This document shows, in pieces, positions 8,428 through 18,779 of a stretch of DNA of 64,000 bases. The position numbers and the translations under genes were made by a program. Numbering within the stretch: the first letter of the stretch is position 1; each line of letters starts with the position of its first letter. This stretch comes from Mesorhizobium waimense (lineage in GTDB: Bacteria > Pseudomonadota > Alphaproteobacteria > Rhizobiales > Rhizobiaceae). The stretch spans positions 62,001-126,000 of the forward strand of contig NZ_QZWZ01000019.1 in assembly GCF_003601975.1 (NCBI RefSeq), in the 5' to 3' direction. The notes beneath the pieces are model-generated. The model ran no database searches. It saw nothing but the letters and a program-made list of their open reading frames with translations, and was not told the DNA's origin.

Positions 8428-9357
8428 CTACCGAGCTGCCGGTGCCGCCGGCCGGATCTCGCGGCCGCGGAACATCGACCAGCTATACATCGCCAGCGCT
8501 GTCCAGATCAGGCCGAATGCAATAGCCTGGACGTTGCCAAACGGCTCGCCGAAAACCAGCACCGCAATCAGGAACACCATGGTCGGCGCGATGTACTGCA
8601 TGATGCCGATGGTGGAGAGGCGCAGCAGCCTGGCGCCAAAGGCGAACAGCAGCAGCGGCACCGCCGTCACTGGGCCGCAACCGACGAGCAGTGCGGTGTC
8701 GTTGGTGGTGCCGGAGACGAAATGGTCCTGCCCGGTGGCGATCAGGTAGGCGATGTAGCAAAGTGCCGGCACCGAAAGCAGCAGCACTTCGAGCAGAAAG
8801 CCCTGGCTCGGGCCAATCGGCAGCGTCTTGCGGAAGAAACCGTAGGCGGCGAAAGAGAAGGCCAGCGCCAGCGACACCCAGGGCAGCTTGCCGCCCTCGA
8901 AGGTCAGCACCGTGACCGAGACCGCAGCCAGCATCACCGCCGCGATCTGCAGCCGGTCCAGCCGCTCGCCGAGCAGCACCGCGCCGACCACGACCACCAC
9001 CAGCGGATTGATGTAATAGCCGAGCGCGGTCTCGACGGTGCGGTCGACGGCGATCGCCCAGACATAGATGCCCCAGTTGACCGAAATCAGCGTTGCCGTC
9101 AGCGCCGCCATGGCAATGCTGCGCGGCGAACGGATCGCAGCCTTGAAATCGGCGGTGCGGCCGGCCCAGACCAGAACGGCGGCGGCGATCGGCACCGACC
9201 AGACGATGCGGTGGGCGATGACCTCGATAAGCGGCAGATGCGCCACCGCCTTCATGTAGAAGGGCAGCATCCCCCACAGGAGATAGGCGCCCAGCGCCAG
9301 CAGAAAGCCGCGGCGGGCCTTGGCGTCTTCGTCGAGGTGAGCTGTTTCGGTTGCCAT
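8428..9357 (-). CDS. rarD: RarD-type EamA permease (DMT superfamily)
   Basis: A 309-residue polytopic membrane protein with about ten predicted helices and two EamA repeats. The N-terminus (GFLLALGAYLLWGMLPFYMK) and IVWSVP are characteristic of the RarD branch of the drug/metabolite transporter superfamily. RarD was named from a chloramphenicol-sensitivity phenotype, but natural substrates are unknown. The start is the ATG at 9357. The gap 9358-9478 to the cimA stop holds no gene. Confidence 0.88.
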   Translation of the reverse strand: MATETAHLDEDAKARRGFLLALGAYLLWGMLPFYMKAVAHLPLIEVIAHRIVWSVPIAAAVLVWAGRTADFKAAIRSPRSIAMAALTATLISVNWGIYVWAIAVDRTVETALGYYINPLVVVVVGAVLLGERLDRLQIAAVMLAAVSVTVLTFEGGKLPWVSLALAFSFAAYGFFRKTLPIGPSQGFLLEVLLLSVPALCYIAYLIATGQDHFVSGTTNDTALLVGCGPVTAVPLLLFAFGARLLRLSTIGIMQYIAPTMVFLIAVLVFGEPFGNVQAIAFGLIWTALAMYSWSMFRGREIRPAAPAAR

Positions 9358-9478
9358 GGCCCAACGCTATGCGCCAGCGGCTTGCCCAAGACCATCGCAA
9401 ATTACTGATGGATCAATGGACTTTCGCTGATGGTTCAAGTGGCTCGCAGCCCTACCCTGCGGCTGCCTTCGCAGAACC

Positions 9479-11095
9479 TCACTCCGCCGCCACCAGCCCC
9501 GCCATGTCGCGGTTCTTCATCAGCTTGTAGACGATCGAATCCATCAGCGCCTGGAAGGAGGCGTCAATGATGTTTTCCGAGACGCCGACCGTCCACCAGC
9601 GGGCGCCGGTCGCATCATGCGATTCGATGAGCACGCGGGTGATCGCCTCGGTGCCGCCATTGAGGATACGCACCTTGAAGTCGGCAAGCTCGAGATCGGC
9701 GATCTCGTTCTGGTATTTGCCGAGATCCTTGCGCAGCGCGATGTCGAGCGCGTTGACCGGGCCATGGCCTTCGGCCACCGACATCTTCTCCTCGCCGTCG
9801 ACCAGCACCTTGACGATCGCCTCGGAGACCGTCTTGAGTTGGCCGTTGGCGTCGAACCGGCGCTCGACCATGCAGCGGAACGAGGTGACGTTGAAGAACT
9901 CCGGCAGGCCATGCAGCATCTTGCGCGCCAGAAGCTCGAACGAGGCGTCGGCGCCTTCGTAGGCATAGCCCTCGGCCTCGCGCTCCTTGACGACCGCAAT
10001 CAGCGCGTCGAGCCGGTGGTCGTCTCGCGGCACATCGATGCCGCGCCGCTTCAGCTCGGCGAGAAAATTGGCCTTGCCGCCCTGGTCCGAGACCATGACG
10101 CGACGGCGGTTGCCAACCATTTCCGGAGGAATGTGCTCATAGGTCGCCGGCTCCTTGGCCAGCGCCGAGGCATGGATGCCGGCCTTGGTGGCGAAGGCGG
10201 AGGCGCCGACATAGGGCGCCTGCGCTTCAGGGGCGCGGTTCAAGAGTTCGTCGAAGGCACGGGAAAGCCTGGATATGCCGGTCAGTGCCTCGGCCGAAAT
10301 GCCCGTCTCGAAACGGTCGGCGAAGGCCGGCTTCAGCGCCAGCGTCGGCACGATGGAGATCAGATTGGCGTTGCCGCAGCGCTCGCCGATGCCGTTCAGC
10401 GTGCCCTGGATCTGGCGCACGCCGGCCTCGACGGCGGCCAGCGAATTCGCCACCGCCTGGCCGGTGTCGTCGTGGGCATGGATGCCGAGATGGTCGCCAG
10501 GGATTCCGGATGCAATCACCTTCTCGACGATGACGCGCACTTCCGAGGGTTGCGTGCCGCCATTGGTGTCGCACAGCACCACCCAGCGCGCTCCGGCATC
10601 GTAAGCTGTTTTCGCGCAGGCCAGCGCATAGTCGGCATTGGCCTTGAAGCCATCGAAGAAATGCTCGCAATCGACCATCGCTTCCTTGCCGGCACCGGTC
10701 GCCGCCTTGACGGAAGCCTGGATGGACTCGAGGTTCTCCTCGTTGGTGCAGCCGAGCGCGACGCGGACATGATAGTCCCAGCTCTTGGCGACAAAGCAGA
10801 TGGCGTCGGACTTCGACTGGACAAGGGCTGCAAGGCCTGGGTCGTTGGAGGCCGACACCCCTGCTCGCTTGGTCATGCCGAAGGCGACGAATTTAGCGCT
10901 TTGCGTCCGCTTCTGCTGGAAGAAGCCCGTGTCGGTCGGATTGGCGCCAGGATAGCCGCCCTCGACATAGTCGATGCCGAACTCGTCCAGCAATTTGGCG
11001 ATGGCGATCTTGTCCTCGACGGAAAAATCGATGCCCGGCGTCTGCTGGCCATCGCGGAGGGTTGTGTCGAAGAAGAAGAGGCGCTCGCGAGCCAT
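9479..11095 (-). CDS. cimA: Citramalate synthase
   Basis: A 538-residue member of the isopropylmalate/homocitrate synthase family, of the CimA type. It condenses pyruvate with acetyl-CoA to (R)-citramalate, giving an alternative route to 2-oxobutyrate and isoleucine. DTTLRDGQQ is near residues 9-17, the metal-binding HAHDDTG is in the barrel, GIGERCGNANL follows, and the C-terminus carries a LeuA-type allosteric domain. The reading frame is open to 11611, but the extra part only shadows pip. ATG 11095 has AGGGA seven bases upstream, better than ATG 11101, which overlaps the pip stop. It is the last gene of the cysS operon. Confidence 0.9.
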   Translation of the reverse strand: MARERLFFFDTTLRDGQQTPGIDFSVEDKIAIAKLLDEFGIDYVEGGYPGANPTDTGFFQQKRTQSAKFVAFGMTKRAGVSASNDPGLAALVQSKSDAICFVAKSWDYHVRVALGCTNEENLESIQASVKAATGAGKEAMVDCEHFFDGFKANADYALACAKTAYDAGARWVVLCDTNGGTQPSEVRVIVEKVIASGIPGDHLGIHAHDDTGQAVANSLAAVEAGVRQIQGTLNGIGERCGNANLISIVPTLALKPAFADRFETGISAEALTGISRLSRAFDELLNRAPEAQAPYVGASAFATKAGIHASALAKEPATYEHIPPEMVGNRRRVMVSDQGGKANFLAELKRRGIDVPRDDHRLDALIAVVKEREAEGYAYEGADASFELLARKMLHGLPEFFNVTSFRCMVERRFDANGQLKTVSEAIVKVLVDGEEKMSVAEGHGPVNALDIALRKDLGKYQNEIADLELADFKVRILNGGTEAITRVLIESHDATGARWWTVGVSENIIDASFQALMDSIVYKLMKNRDMAGLVAAE

Positions 11096-11097
11096 GA

Positions 11098-12048
11098 TCA
11101 TTTCCCTGCAAACTGGTCGGTCGCCCGGATCAGCCGGTCGAGGATGCCGGGCTCCGAGTAGGCATGGCCGGCGCCTTCGATCAGATGGAAATCCGCCTTC
11201 GGCCAGGCCTTGTGCAGCGCCCAGGCATAGCGCGCCGGGCACGGCATGTCGTAGCGGCCGTGGACGATGGTGCCGGGGATGTCCTTCAGCTTCCAGGCGT
11301 CGCGCAGCAGTTGCCCTTCCTCCAGCCAGCCGGCATGGATGAAGTAATGGTTCTCGATGCGGGCGAAGGCGACGGCGTAGTCGTCCTCGCCAAACTTGCC
11401 GCTGGTCTCCGGCTCCGGCAACAGCGTGATCGTCTCGCCTTCCCACAGGCTCCAGGCAAGCGCGGCCTCGACCTGCGCCTTGCGGTCGGACCCGACCAGC
11501 CGCTTGCGGTAGGCGGCCATCATGTCGCCCCGTTCGGCCTCGGGGATCGGCGCCAAAAAACGCTCCCATTTGTCGGGGAACATCTCGGAGACGCCGAATT
11601 GATAGTACCATTCGAGCTCGGCGCGGGTCAGGGTATAGATGCCGCGCACCACCACTTCGCTGACCCTATCGGGATGCGTCTCGGCATAGGCGAGCGCCAG
11701 CGTCGAGCCCCAGGAGCCGCCGAACACCAGCCATTTGTCGAAGCCGCACATTGCGCGCAGCCGCTCGATGTCGGCGATCAGATGCCAGGTGGTATTGGCG
11801 TCCAGCGAGGCGTTGGGCGTCGATTTTCCGCAGCCGCGCTGGTCGAACAGGACGACGTCGTAGAGTTTTGGATCGAACAGGCGCCGGTGCTTTGGCGAGA
11901 TGGTGCCGCCCGGTCCGCCATGCAGGAACACCGCGGGCTTCGCGCCTTTGGTGCCGGAGCGCTCCCAATAGATCTGATGGCCGTCGCCGACATCGAGCAT
12001 GCCGGACTCGTAAGCCTCGATCTCCGGATAGAGGGTACGCAAGCTCAT
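11098..12048 (-). CDS. pip: Proline iminopeptidase
   Basis: A 316-residue alpha/beta hydrolase of the S33 family that releases N-terminal proline from peptides in the cytoplasm. The HGGPGG oxyanion motif is at 43-48, the nucleophile GGSWG at 110-114 with Ser112, the acid in GRYDMPC, and the His in GAGHAYS. The length is normal for the family. Its ATG at 12048 overlaps the stop of the GFA gene in an ATGA, and its own stop abuts the cimA start. This implies translational coupling in one operon. Confidence 0.93.
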   Translation of the reverse strand: MSLRTLYPEIEAYESGMLDVGDGHQIYWERSGTKGAKPAVFLHGGPGGTISPKHRRLFDPKLYDVVLFDQRGCGKSTPNASLDANTTWHLIADIERLRAMCGFDKWLVFGGSWGSTLALAYAETHPDRVSEVVVRGIYTLTRAELEWYYQFGVSEMFPDKWERFLAPIPEAERGDMMAAYRKRLVGSDRKAQVEAALAWSLWEGETITLLPEPETSGKFGEDDYAVAFARIENHYFIHAGWLEEGQLLRDAWKLKDIPGTIVHGRYDMPCPARYAWALHKAWPKADFHLIEGAGHAYSEPGILDRLIRATDQFAGK

Positions 12049-12521
12049 AGTTTCAGGCCCTGCTGCGGCCAGTTGGCCGTCTCGTGATCCGGATGCTGGA
12101 AGGAGATGATCTGCTCCTGCCTGGCGTAGTAATCGGGATCGTCATGCACCGGTGCCTCAAAGATCTTTTCCACCCAGGGCAGCCGCGCGGAGTAATTGAC
12201 CTGGATCTGCGGTGCCAGGTCGGAGCGGTCATCGAAGGCGCCGATGGCGATCTCCAGCCCGCCGGGTTGGCGGTAGGTCAGCGGCGTGCCGCAACGGGCG
12301 CAGAAGCCGCGATCGATGTTGACCGACGACTGGAAGTAGCTCGGCTCCTCACGCACCCATTCGACGCCGTCCTTGGGCGCCGTCACCAGGGCACCGAAGA
12401 AGGAGCCGAACTGCTTCTGGCACATGCGGCAATGGCAGACGGACGGGCGCCCGAGCGCCCCCTTGATGCGGAAACGCACGGCGCCGCATTGGCAGCCGCC
12501 GGTTCGAACGGTCTCGGTCAT
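12045..12521 (-). CDS. GFA/CENP-V family zinc protein (paralogue 1)
   Basis: A 158-residue protein of the GFA family, named after glutathione-dependent formaldehyde-activating enzyme; most members are uncharacterised. The zinc ligands are all present: Cys10/Cys12 (GGCQCGAV), Cys29/Cys31/Cys34 (CHCRMC), and Cys74/Cys77 (CARCG). The start at ATG 12521 follows from the family N-terminus and from the ATGA overlap with the preceding paralogue; a longer frame to 12680 only shadows that gene. The pair of GFA genes points to local duplication or parallel acquisition followed by divergence. Confidence 0.88.
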   Translation of the reverse strand: MTETVRTGGCQCGAVRFRIKGALGRPSVCHCRMCQKQFGSFFGALVTAPKDGVEWVREEPSYFQSSVNIDRGFCARCGTPLTYRQPGGLEIAIGAFDDRSDLAPQIQVNYSARLPWVEKIFEAPVHDDPDYYARQEQIISFQHPDHETANWPQQGLKL

Positions 12522-13012
12522 GATCTTTCCTCTGGCGGCCATTGCTCGGTGTCGTGGTCGGGATGTTGATAAGAGACAAGCTCGGCGAGATAGGGGGCGG
12601 ACGAGATGTCGGCCGACGTGTCCTCGCCCGGCAATCGCGGGATGGCATCGACATAGGGCAGCTTTGCCTCGGTGCCCCATTGGATGGTCGGCGCGATGCC
12701 TGCCGGATCATCGAAGGCGCCAATCGCCAGCGCCATGCCATCGGGCGCCTCGAAGGTCAGCGGCGTGCCGCAATCGGCGCAGAAGCCGCGCCAGGCGGCG
12801 TTGGACGAGCGGAAGCGCTTGGGATCGCCACGCGTCCAGTCTACCTTCGCACCGCGAACAGACACCAGAGGCAGGTAGAAATTGCCGCTCGCCTTCTGGC
12901 ACATGCGGCAATGGCAGATCGAGGCATCGCCGAGCGTACCCTCGACGCGGAAGCGCACCGCACCGCACTGGCAGCCGCCTGTGTAGACCGGCCGGTTATC
13001 GAGGCTCATCAT
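12518..13012 (-). CDS. GFA/CENP-V family zinc protein (paralogue 2)
   Basis: A 164-residue GFA protein with the same cysteine layout as its downstream neighbour: Cys14/Cys16, Cys33/Cys35/Cys38 and Cys78/Cys81. The two proteins share motifs and the C-terminal QHPDHD/E block but differ over much of their length, so this is not a recent duplication. It follows the VOC gene after three bases. A second ATG at 13009 is also possible. Function is unknown beyond probable zinc binding. Confidence 0.88.
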   Translation of the reverse strand: MMSLDNRPVYTGGCQCGAVRFRVEGTLGDASICHCRMCQKASGNFYLPLVSVRGAKVDWTRGDPKRFRSSNAAWRGFCADCGTPLTFEAPDGMALAIGAFDDPAGIAPTIQWGTEAKLPYVDAIPRLPGEDTSADISSAPYLAELVSYQHPDHDTEQWPPEERS

Positions 13013-13015
13013 CTC

Positions 13016-13398
13016 TCACTCCGGATCATGGCAGACGGCTTCGACATTGTTGCCGTCGGGATCGAAGACGAAGGCGCCGTAATAATTCGGATGGTAGTGC
13101 GGCCGCAGGCCCGGCCCACCATTGTCCTTGCCGCCGGCAGCGAGGGCCGCGGCATGGAAAGCATCGACCTCGGCGCGGCTGCGCGCGGTGAAGGCAACAT
13201 GCTGGTGGTCCCTCGGTCTGTCCTTGCCGCTGCTCAGCCAGAACACCGGCCGGTCGCGGCCATAGCCGCCAACCTTGGCGCCGCCGGTGTATTCCAGCGG
13301 CACCATGTAAAGAAGTGACGCGCCGAGTGGCGCCATCGCCCTGTCGTAGAAAGCCTTCGAGGCGTCGAAATCCGAAACGGTGATGCCGAGATGGTCAA

Positions 13399-13402
<4 letters not shown>
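13016..13402 (-). CDS. VOC-family (glyoxalase/bleomycin-resistance-like) protein
   Basis: A 128-residue single VOC domain. It begins IDHLGITVSDFDAS with a His metal ligand at residue 3, contains the central HVAFTARS segment, and ends FVFDPDGNNVEAVCH, with Glu as the last ligand. This pattern fits the lactoylglutathione lyase-like uncharacterised branch. The start ATG overlaps the cysS stop in an ATGA. Together with the two GFA genes it could belong to electrophile handling, but only the operon position supports that. Confidence 0.87.
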
Positions 13403-14832
<1,430 letters not shown>

Positions 14833-15215
14833 GCGTGCCTTCCCGGTCCGTGAGTTTGGATGGGCTTGCGCCGACACGCAAACCGGATTCCAGCCTGCTG
14901 GCCGGGGCGTTTGTCCAATCTGGGGAAAGATGAGGCGAAAACGTCCGGACCAGCGCGAGGCTAGCCAATAATGCAAATGCCACAAATGGCGAAAAACGTT
15001 TTCATGCGCGGCTTTATCGCCTTGCCCGGTGTTGCCGTCAAGTCGCAACAACAGGCAAAAGAGTCGGTGGATCACAGGAAATGAGGCACTGAAACACTTT
15101 CTTAAACATGTCGGCACAGTCATGAAACATTCGCCGGCTAGGTCACCAGATGTCACGATTTGGTCGGAATCGGCCATCAAATGCAGACACGGAAATGTTA
15201 CCAGGGAAGAGAGCA
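14833..15215. promoter_or_regulatory. Divergent intergenic region upstream of cysS
   Basis: This 383-base region separates cysS (minus) from a small plus-strand gene. No credible coding frame was seen. It must hold the cysS operon promoter and the promoter for the 51-residue protein. The part from about 15060 to 15140 is clearly more AT-rich. No known riboswitch or T-box fold was recognised. Confidence 0.4.
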
Positions 15216-15371
15216 ATGCCCCGAACCAAGCAGGAATCCAACCGCGCCAAGCAACCGGCGCTCGCCAGCCACTACCGCGCGATCGGCCCGGCCGCTATCG
15301 TCGCTGCCCTTCTCCACACCGCGAAGAAGAAGAAGCCGGCGCAGAAGATCGTGTCGCCGCGGGCTGCCTGA
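15216..15371 (+). CDS. Small basic hypothetical protein
   Basis: A 51-residue, strongly basic protein. It has an Arg/Lys/Gln-rich start (PRTKQESNRAKQ), a short hydrophobic middle (AIGPAAIVAALLH) and a KKKK cluster. The start at ATG 15216 has AGGGAAGAG placed 5-6 bases upstream. Similar short proteins with an ALASHYRAIGP core occur in Rhizobiales, from recall only. The function is unknown. A nucleic-acid or membrane-surface role would fit the charge but is speculation. Confidence 0.55.
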   Translation: MPRTKQESNRAKQPALASHYRAIGPAAIVAALLHTAKKKKPAQKIVSPRAA

Positions 15372-15452
15372 ACAGGCATGTAGCCGGCGCCGAGCGCCGG
15401 CAACAGAGACGTTGAAGCGCGCCTGAAAACAACGGCTTCTGTCTCTTTGATT

Positions 15453-15500
15453 GAGAATGATCTTTCCCGAAAACCAGAACCACTTTTCGGGATCATGCTC
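15453..15500. repeat. RIME-like palindromic intergenic element
   Basis: A hairpin with arms CCCGAAAA (15466-15473) and TTTTCGGG (15484-15491), flanked by GATC and ATGATC/GATCATGC sequence. This matches the palindromic type of element scattered between rhizobial genes. It sits directly at the stop of the SRAP gene (15500) and may help terminate its transcript. Confidence 0.65.
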
Positions 15501-16261
15501 TAAAACAAGGTCATTTGACTGTCGTCCGCGCCGGGCTTCTGGCGCCTGACCTTCTCGGGTTCCGGCCCGACCACGCCCCGCTCCTGAATCTCCGGCCCGG
15601 TGTTGGCGACCTTGTTGACGAGGTCGGATACGGGAATCGCTTCGAAGAAATCTGGCTGTGCGGGCTTCAGCAGGTCGGCCACGTCGCGCGGCTCCTGCGT
15701 GCGGCAGTCCAGCCAGCGGTCGAAATCCTCACGCGCGATCACCACCGGCATGCGATCATGGATATGGGCGATGTCGGCATTGGCATGGACGGTCAGGATG
15801 GCGCCGGTGTCCATCTCGGAACCGCCCGGCTCGGCATAGGTCTCGACCAGCGCGGCGAAGGCGACGAGCCCGCCATGTTTCGGACGGATCCAGTAGGGCT
15901 GGCCTTTCTTGCCAGCTGTTTGCCGCCACTCGTAAAAGCCCGAAGCCGGCACCAGAGCGCGGCGATGGCGCATGGCGGCTTTAAATGAAGCCTTTTCCAC
16001 CGCCCCTTCCGAGCGGGCGTTAAACAGCAGCGGAAACTCCCTGGTGTCCTTGACCCAGGCCGGGATCAGCCCCCAGCGCACCAGCATCGCCTGCCGGTCC
16101 GGCAGGTTCGAGCCCGGCATCCGCGGCGACCCCGCGAGCGTGATCAGGACGGGCTGCGTCGGCGCGATGTTGTAGCGCGCCGGAAAATCCTCCAGTTCCG
16201 CCAGGCCGAGAAGAGCGGCGGTCTGATCCGGCGTCGCGGTCAAGGCAAAGCGTCCGCACAT
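15500..16261 (-). CDS. SRAP-domain protein (YedK/HMCES family)
   Basis: A 253-residue SRAP protein that crosslinks to abasic sites in single-stranded DNA through its N-terminal cysteine. The start at ATG 16261 gives MCGRF, so Cys2 becomes residue 1 after Met removal, as the mechanism requires; the longer frame to 16396 would bury this Cys and is rejected. Other family landmarks are present: NARSE, the ASGFYEW block, and the catalytic His in HDRMPVV. It is expected to protect abasic sites at replication forks. It is divergent from a Nudix gene. Confidence 0.93.
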   Translation of the reverse strand: MCGRFALTATPDQTAALLGLAELEDFPARYNIAPTQPVLITLAGSPRMPGSNLPDRQAMLVRWGLIPAWVKDTREFPLLFNARSEGAVEKASFKAAMRHRRALVPASGFYEWRQTAGKKGQPYWIRPKHGGLVAFAALVETYAEPGGSEMDTGAILTVHANADIAHIHDRMPVVIAREDFDRWLDCRTQEPRDVADLLKPAQPDFFEAIPVSDLVNKVANTGPEIQERGVVGPEPEKVRRQKPGADDSQMTLF

Positions 16262-16374
16262 TGGCAAGCCCGTTGAATTGATCAGACGCGAAAGTGGCGA
16301 TGGAACCGGCGTTGCGCAACCGCTAAAGCTGTTTGCTTCCTGCTGGTCCACAAGGGCTGCAGATCGAGGATTTG

Positions 16375-16809
16375 ATGGACGAGAAGCGAAAGACACTTCC
16401 AGCAGTCTCGGTTGCCGTCGTGCGCGGCGACACGGTGTTGCTGGTCAAGCGGGCAAGGCCGCCTTCGCAAGGGGTTTATGCCTTTCCGGGCGGCAAGGTC
16501 GAGCCCGGAGAGACGCTTGCGCAAGCGGCAGCCCGCGAATTGCTGGAGGAAACCGGTCTGCGCGCGAACGGCTACCAGCCGCTGCGCGAAATCCACGTCG
16601 ACGGCAGCGGCGAGAACCACCCGGTCGACTATCTGCTGACGGTGTTCGGCGCCACCCATGCCGGCGGCGAAGCGATGGCCAGCGACGATGCCGAGACCGC
16701 TGCCTTCTATACGCTCACCGAGATGACCGCGTTGCCGCTCGCCGATGCGGTGTTTGCCGTGGCGGAACAGTTGCTCGGCGCCGGCAAGGGTGCTGGCGCC
16801 CGGCCATGA
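16375..16809 (+). CDS. Nudix hydrolase
   Basis: A 144-residue Nudix hydrolase. The complete Nudix box GX5EX7REUXEEXGU lies at residues 40-62 (GKVEPGE, then RELLEETGL). It would cleave a nucleoside diphosphate-linked substrate, and the small size and PAVSVAVVRGD start fit the ADP-ribose pyrophosphatase/MutT-like group. ATG 16375 was chosen for its GAGGA ribosome-binding site, in preference to 16333. It lies 43 bases before a small secreted protein gene and may be co-transcribed. Confidence 0.9.
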   Translation: MDEKRKTLPAVSVAVVRGDTVLLVKRARPPSQGVYAFPGGKVEPGETLAQAAARELLEETGLRANGYQPLREIHVDGSGENHPVDYLLTVFGATHAGGEAMASDDAETAAFYTLTEMTALPLADAVFAVAEQLLGAGKGAGARP

Positions 16810-16852
16810 GAAATCGTCTTGCGGGCGACAAATTGTTTGGCCACAAAGCCTG

Positions 16853-17224
16853 ATGACACGTGCCTCGCTGTTTCTCGCCGCATGCCTCGCCGCCAGCACC
16901 GCAGCGCGGCCGGCTTTAGCCACCGAGGCGCCGTTCGAGCCTGGGCTGATGCGGCTGGCGGAGGTTCTGGGCTCCCTGCACTTCCTGCGCAACCTCTGCG
17001 GCGAGAAGGGCGACCAGTGGCGGGTCGAGATGGAAAAGCTGCTTGATTCGGAAAATCCCGATCCCGAGCGACGCGCCCGCTTCATCGCCAGCTTCAACCG
17101 CGGCTACCGCTCCTTCGGCGGCACCTACACGCAATGCACGGCGTCGGCGATAGAAGCCATCAGTCGCTACACCAAGGAAGGCGAGACGCTGACGCGCGAC
17201 ATCGCCTCGCGCTACGGCAACTGA
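16853..17224 (+). CDS. TIGR02301 family small exported protein
   Basis: A 123-residue protein with a signal peptide (residues 1-23, ending ALA). The mature part carries a Cys in FLRNLCGE and a second Cys in TYTQCTAS, a likely disulfide pair in the periplasm. It fits the TIGR02301 family of Rhizobiales proteins of unknown function. The start at ATG 16853 is set by the signal peptide; the longer frame from 16745 overlaps the Nudix gene. Confidence 0.82.
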   Translation: MTRASLFLAACLAASTAARPALATEAPFEPGLMRLAEVLGSLHFLRNLCGEKGDQWRVEMEKLLDSENPDPERRARFIASFNRGYRSFGGTYTQCTASAIEAISRYTKEGETLTRDIASRYGN

Positions 17225-17577
17225 CCGGCATCCGGGTCGCTGTCCCGTTCGATACCAACAGGCTTTTCACCGCTCCCTGCTTGTGTCCACCGACGTCTTG
17301 GTGCAATCCTGATGTTGCACTTCTGCAACTATATTAACGAAACGTTACGGCGCAGATGTGGAATTAACTCAAACTGAAGGTTTTGATGCCGCTCGCCGGT
17401 CTAATCGGCTAAGTTTGAAAACGATCGAAGGCAGGTTTTTGCAACGCGACGGACTTTGTAGAGCACGACCAAAAAAATGTCGTATTTACAAATAGTTACT
17501 GAGACCTGCGCATGAAAGGGACAGCCCAAGCCTGATCCGCACCCACGGATCGCCGCTTGAAAAGGGTGGACATCGCA
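17225..17577. promoter_or_regulatory. AT-rich intergenic region with several palindromes
   Basis: This 353-base stretch has no credible gene. It holds an inverted repeat GTTGCA-CTTC-TGCAAC (17314-17329), with a further TGCAA half-site about 15 bases earlier, then TAACG-AAA-CGTTA (17335-17347). The sequence from 17330 to 17510 is much richer in A and T than its surroundings. The symmetry suggests operator sites in front of the 85-residue protein gene. Confidence 0.45.
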
Positions 17578-17835
17578 ATGGAACATGCCGTCAACGACAT
17601 CGACGCGTTGGTCAGGGAAGAAAAGCGCCTGACTGCCGTGGAAAGCCACAGCGAGGCCTGGGCGGAAGGGTTGTCGGCCGGAATCGAGCCCGAGATCATT
17701 GCCGAGGCGGCGTTGGAAACCGCTTTCGGCGAGATGCTGCGCGCCAATGGCGAAACATCGGCCCTTGCCCTGCTCGACCGCATGCGTGAAAAGGTGGTCG
17801 CTGGCGCTTTCGAGCCGGAGCGGCTGCGACACTAG
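17578..17835 (+). CDS. Small acidic hypothetical protein
   Basis: An 85-residue protein, acidic, predicted to be mostly alpha-helical, without membrane segments or cysteines (MEHAVNDIDALVREEKRL, then EIIAEAALETAFGEML). The ATG at 17578 has AGGGTGG about eight bases upstream; the TTG at 17557 is less likely. No family is recognised. The upstream palindromic region suggests regulated expression. Confidence 0.6.
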   Translation: MEHAVNDIDALVREEKRLTAVESHSEAWAEGLSAGIEPEIIAEAALETAFGEMLRANGETSALALLDRMREKVVAGAFEPERLRH

Positions 17836-17955
17836 GCGCCGCGCGTCCCTTAAACGACGTACGGTTCTTTGACGATGGCGCACCGTTTGGGCATCATGCC
17901 CGGAACATCCGGACAGGGTCGGGGCGCTTGAACTGCCCCGGAAAGCCTGGGCAGC

Positions 17956-18774
17956 ATGGAGAGGCAGGCGGTGAATTTTTCGACGTCAGGCCAGCCGCGG
18001 GGCCTGGTTTACAGCATCTGGCTCGCCGCCTTCTGCGCCGCGATTCCGCTGGCGCTCTGTCTCACGACCAGCCCGGCTCACGCGCTGAGCGAAATCAAGC
18101 GTGAGGAGCTTCCCTCGCCCATCACGCCACCCGCCGATGACGACATTGCCCCGCCCGGAAGCGCCGTGCCGGCGCCCGATCCGCTCGGCACGACCCCGCC
18201 CGCAGCCAAGGAGCCGACGCCCGCCGACGAGCCCGAAAAGAGCGAGCCGGAAGGACCTGCGAACGATGGCGGCGTGGCCAACCCGCGCACCGACCCGGAT
18301 ACGCCCCCACCGGAAGTCGTCTACGACCTCACCAAGCTGCCCGAGCCGGTCAGGCGCATGCACGATCTGATCGTCGAGGCCTGCCGGAGCGGCGACGTAG
18401 AAAAGCTCAGGCCCTTGATCGGCACGGGTGATCAGATGACGCAATTGTCGCTGGGCGACATCGACGGCGACCCGATCGCCTTCCTCAAGGGGTTGTCCGG
18501 CGATGGCGAGGGCCAGGAGATTCTGGCCATCATGGAAGAGGTGCTCAGCGCCGGCTACGTCCATGTCGATGCAGGCACGCCGCAAGAACTCTATGTCTGG
18601 CCGTATTTCTTCGCGCTGCCGCTCGACAAGCTCGACGCCAAGCAGCGCGTCGAGTTGTTCAAGATCGTCACCGCCGGCGACTTTGACGGCATGAAACAAT
18701 TCGGCGCCTACATCTTCTACCGTGTCGGCATCACGCCCGCCGGCCAGTGGATGTTCTTCGTCGCCGGGGATTGA
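17956..18774 (+). CDS. Hypothetical exported protein with Pro-rich linker
   Basis: The protein has 272 residues. A hydrophobic leader (about 19-44, ending AHA) is followed by a Pro/Glu-rich linker (about 50-115) and then a globular C-terminal domain of about 150 residues (from LPEPVRRMHDLIVEACRSGD). It is probably periplasmic. The C-terminal domain contains paired WPYFFALPLDKL and GMKQFGAYIFYRVG segments, which resemble a conserved rhizobial family of unknown function. A GTG at 17971 with GGAGAGG upstream is a possible alternative start. Confidence 0.75.
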   Translation: MERQAVNFSTSGQPRGLVYSIWLAAFCAAIPLALCLTTSPAHALSEIKREELPSPITPPADDDIAPPGSAVPAPDPLGTTPPAAKEPTPADEPEKSEPEGPANDGGVANPRTDPDTPPPEVVYDLTKLPEPVRRMHDLIVEACRSGDVEKLRPLIGTGDQMTQLSLGDIDGDPIAFLKGLSGDGEGQEILAIMEEVLSAGYVHVDAGTPQELYVWPYFFALPLDKLDAKQRVELFKIVTAGDFDGMKQFGAYIFYRVGITPAGQWMFFVAGD

Positions 18775-18779
18775 GCTTC

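Noticed and set aside
9479..11611. A 710-residue version of citramalate synthase with an N-terminal extension
   Set aside because: The extra 172 residues are an out-of-frame reading of pip. The family N-terminus and a good ribosome-binding site place the start at 11095.
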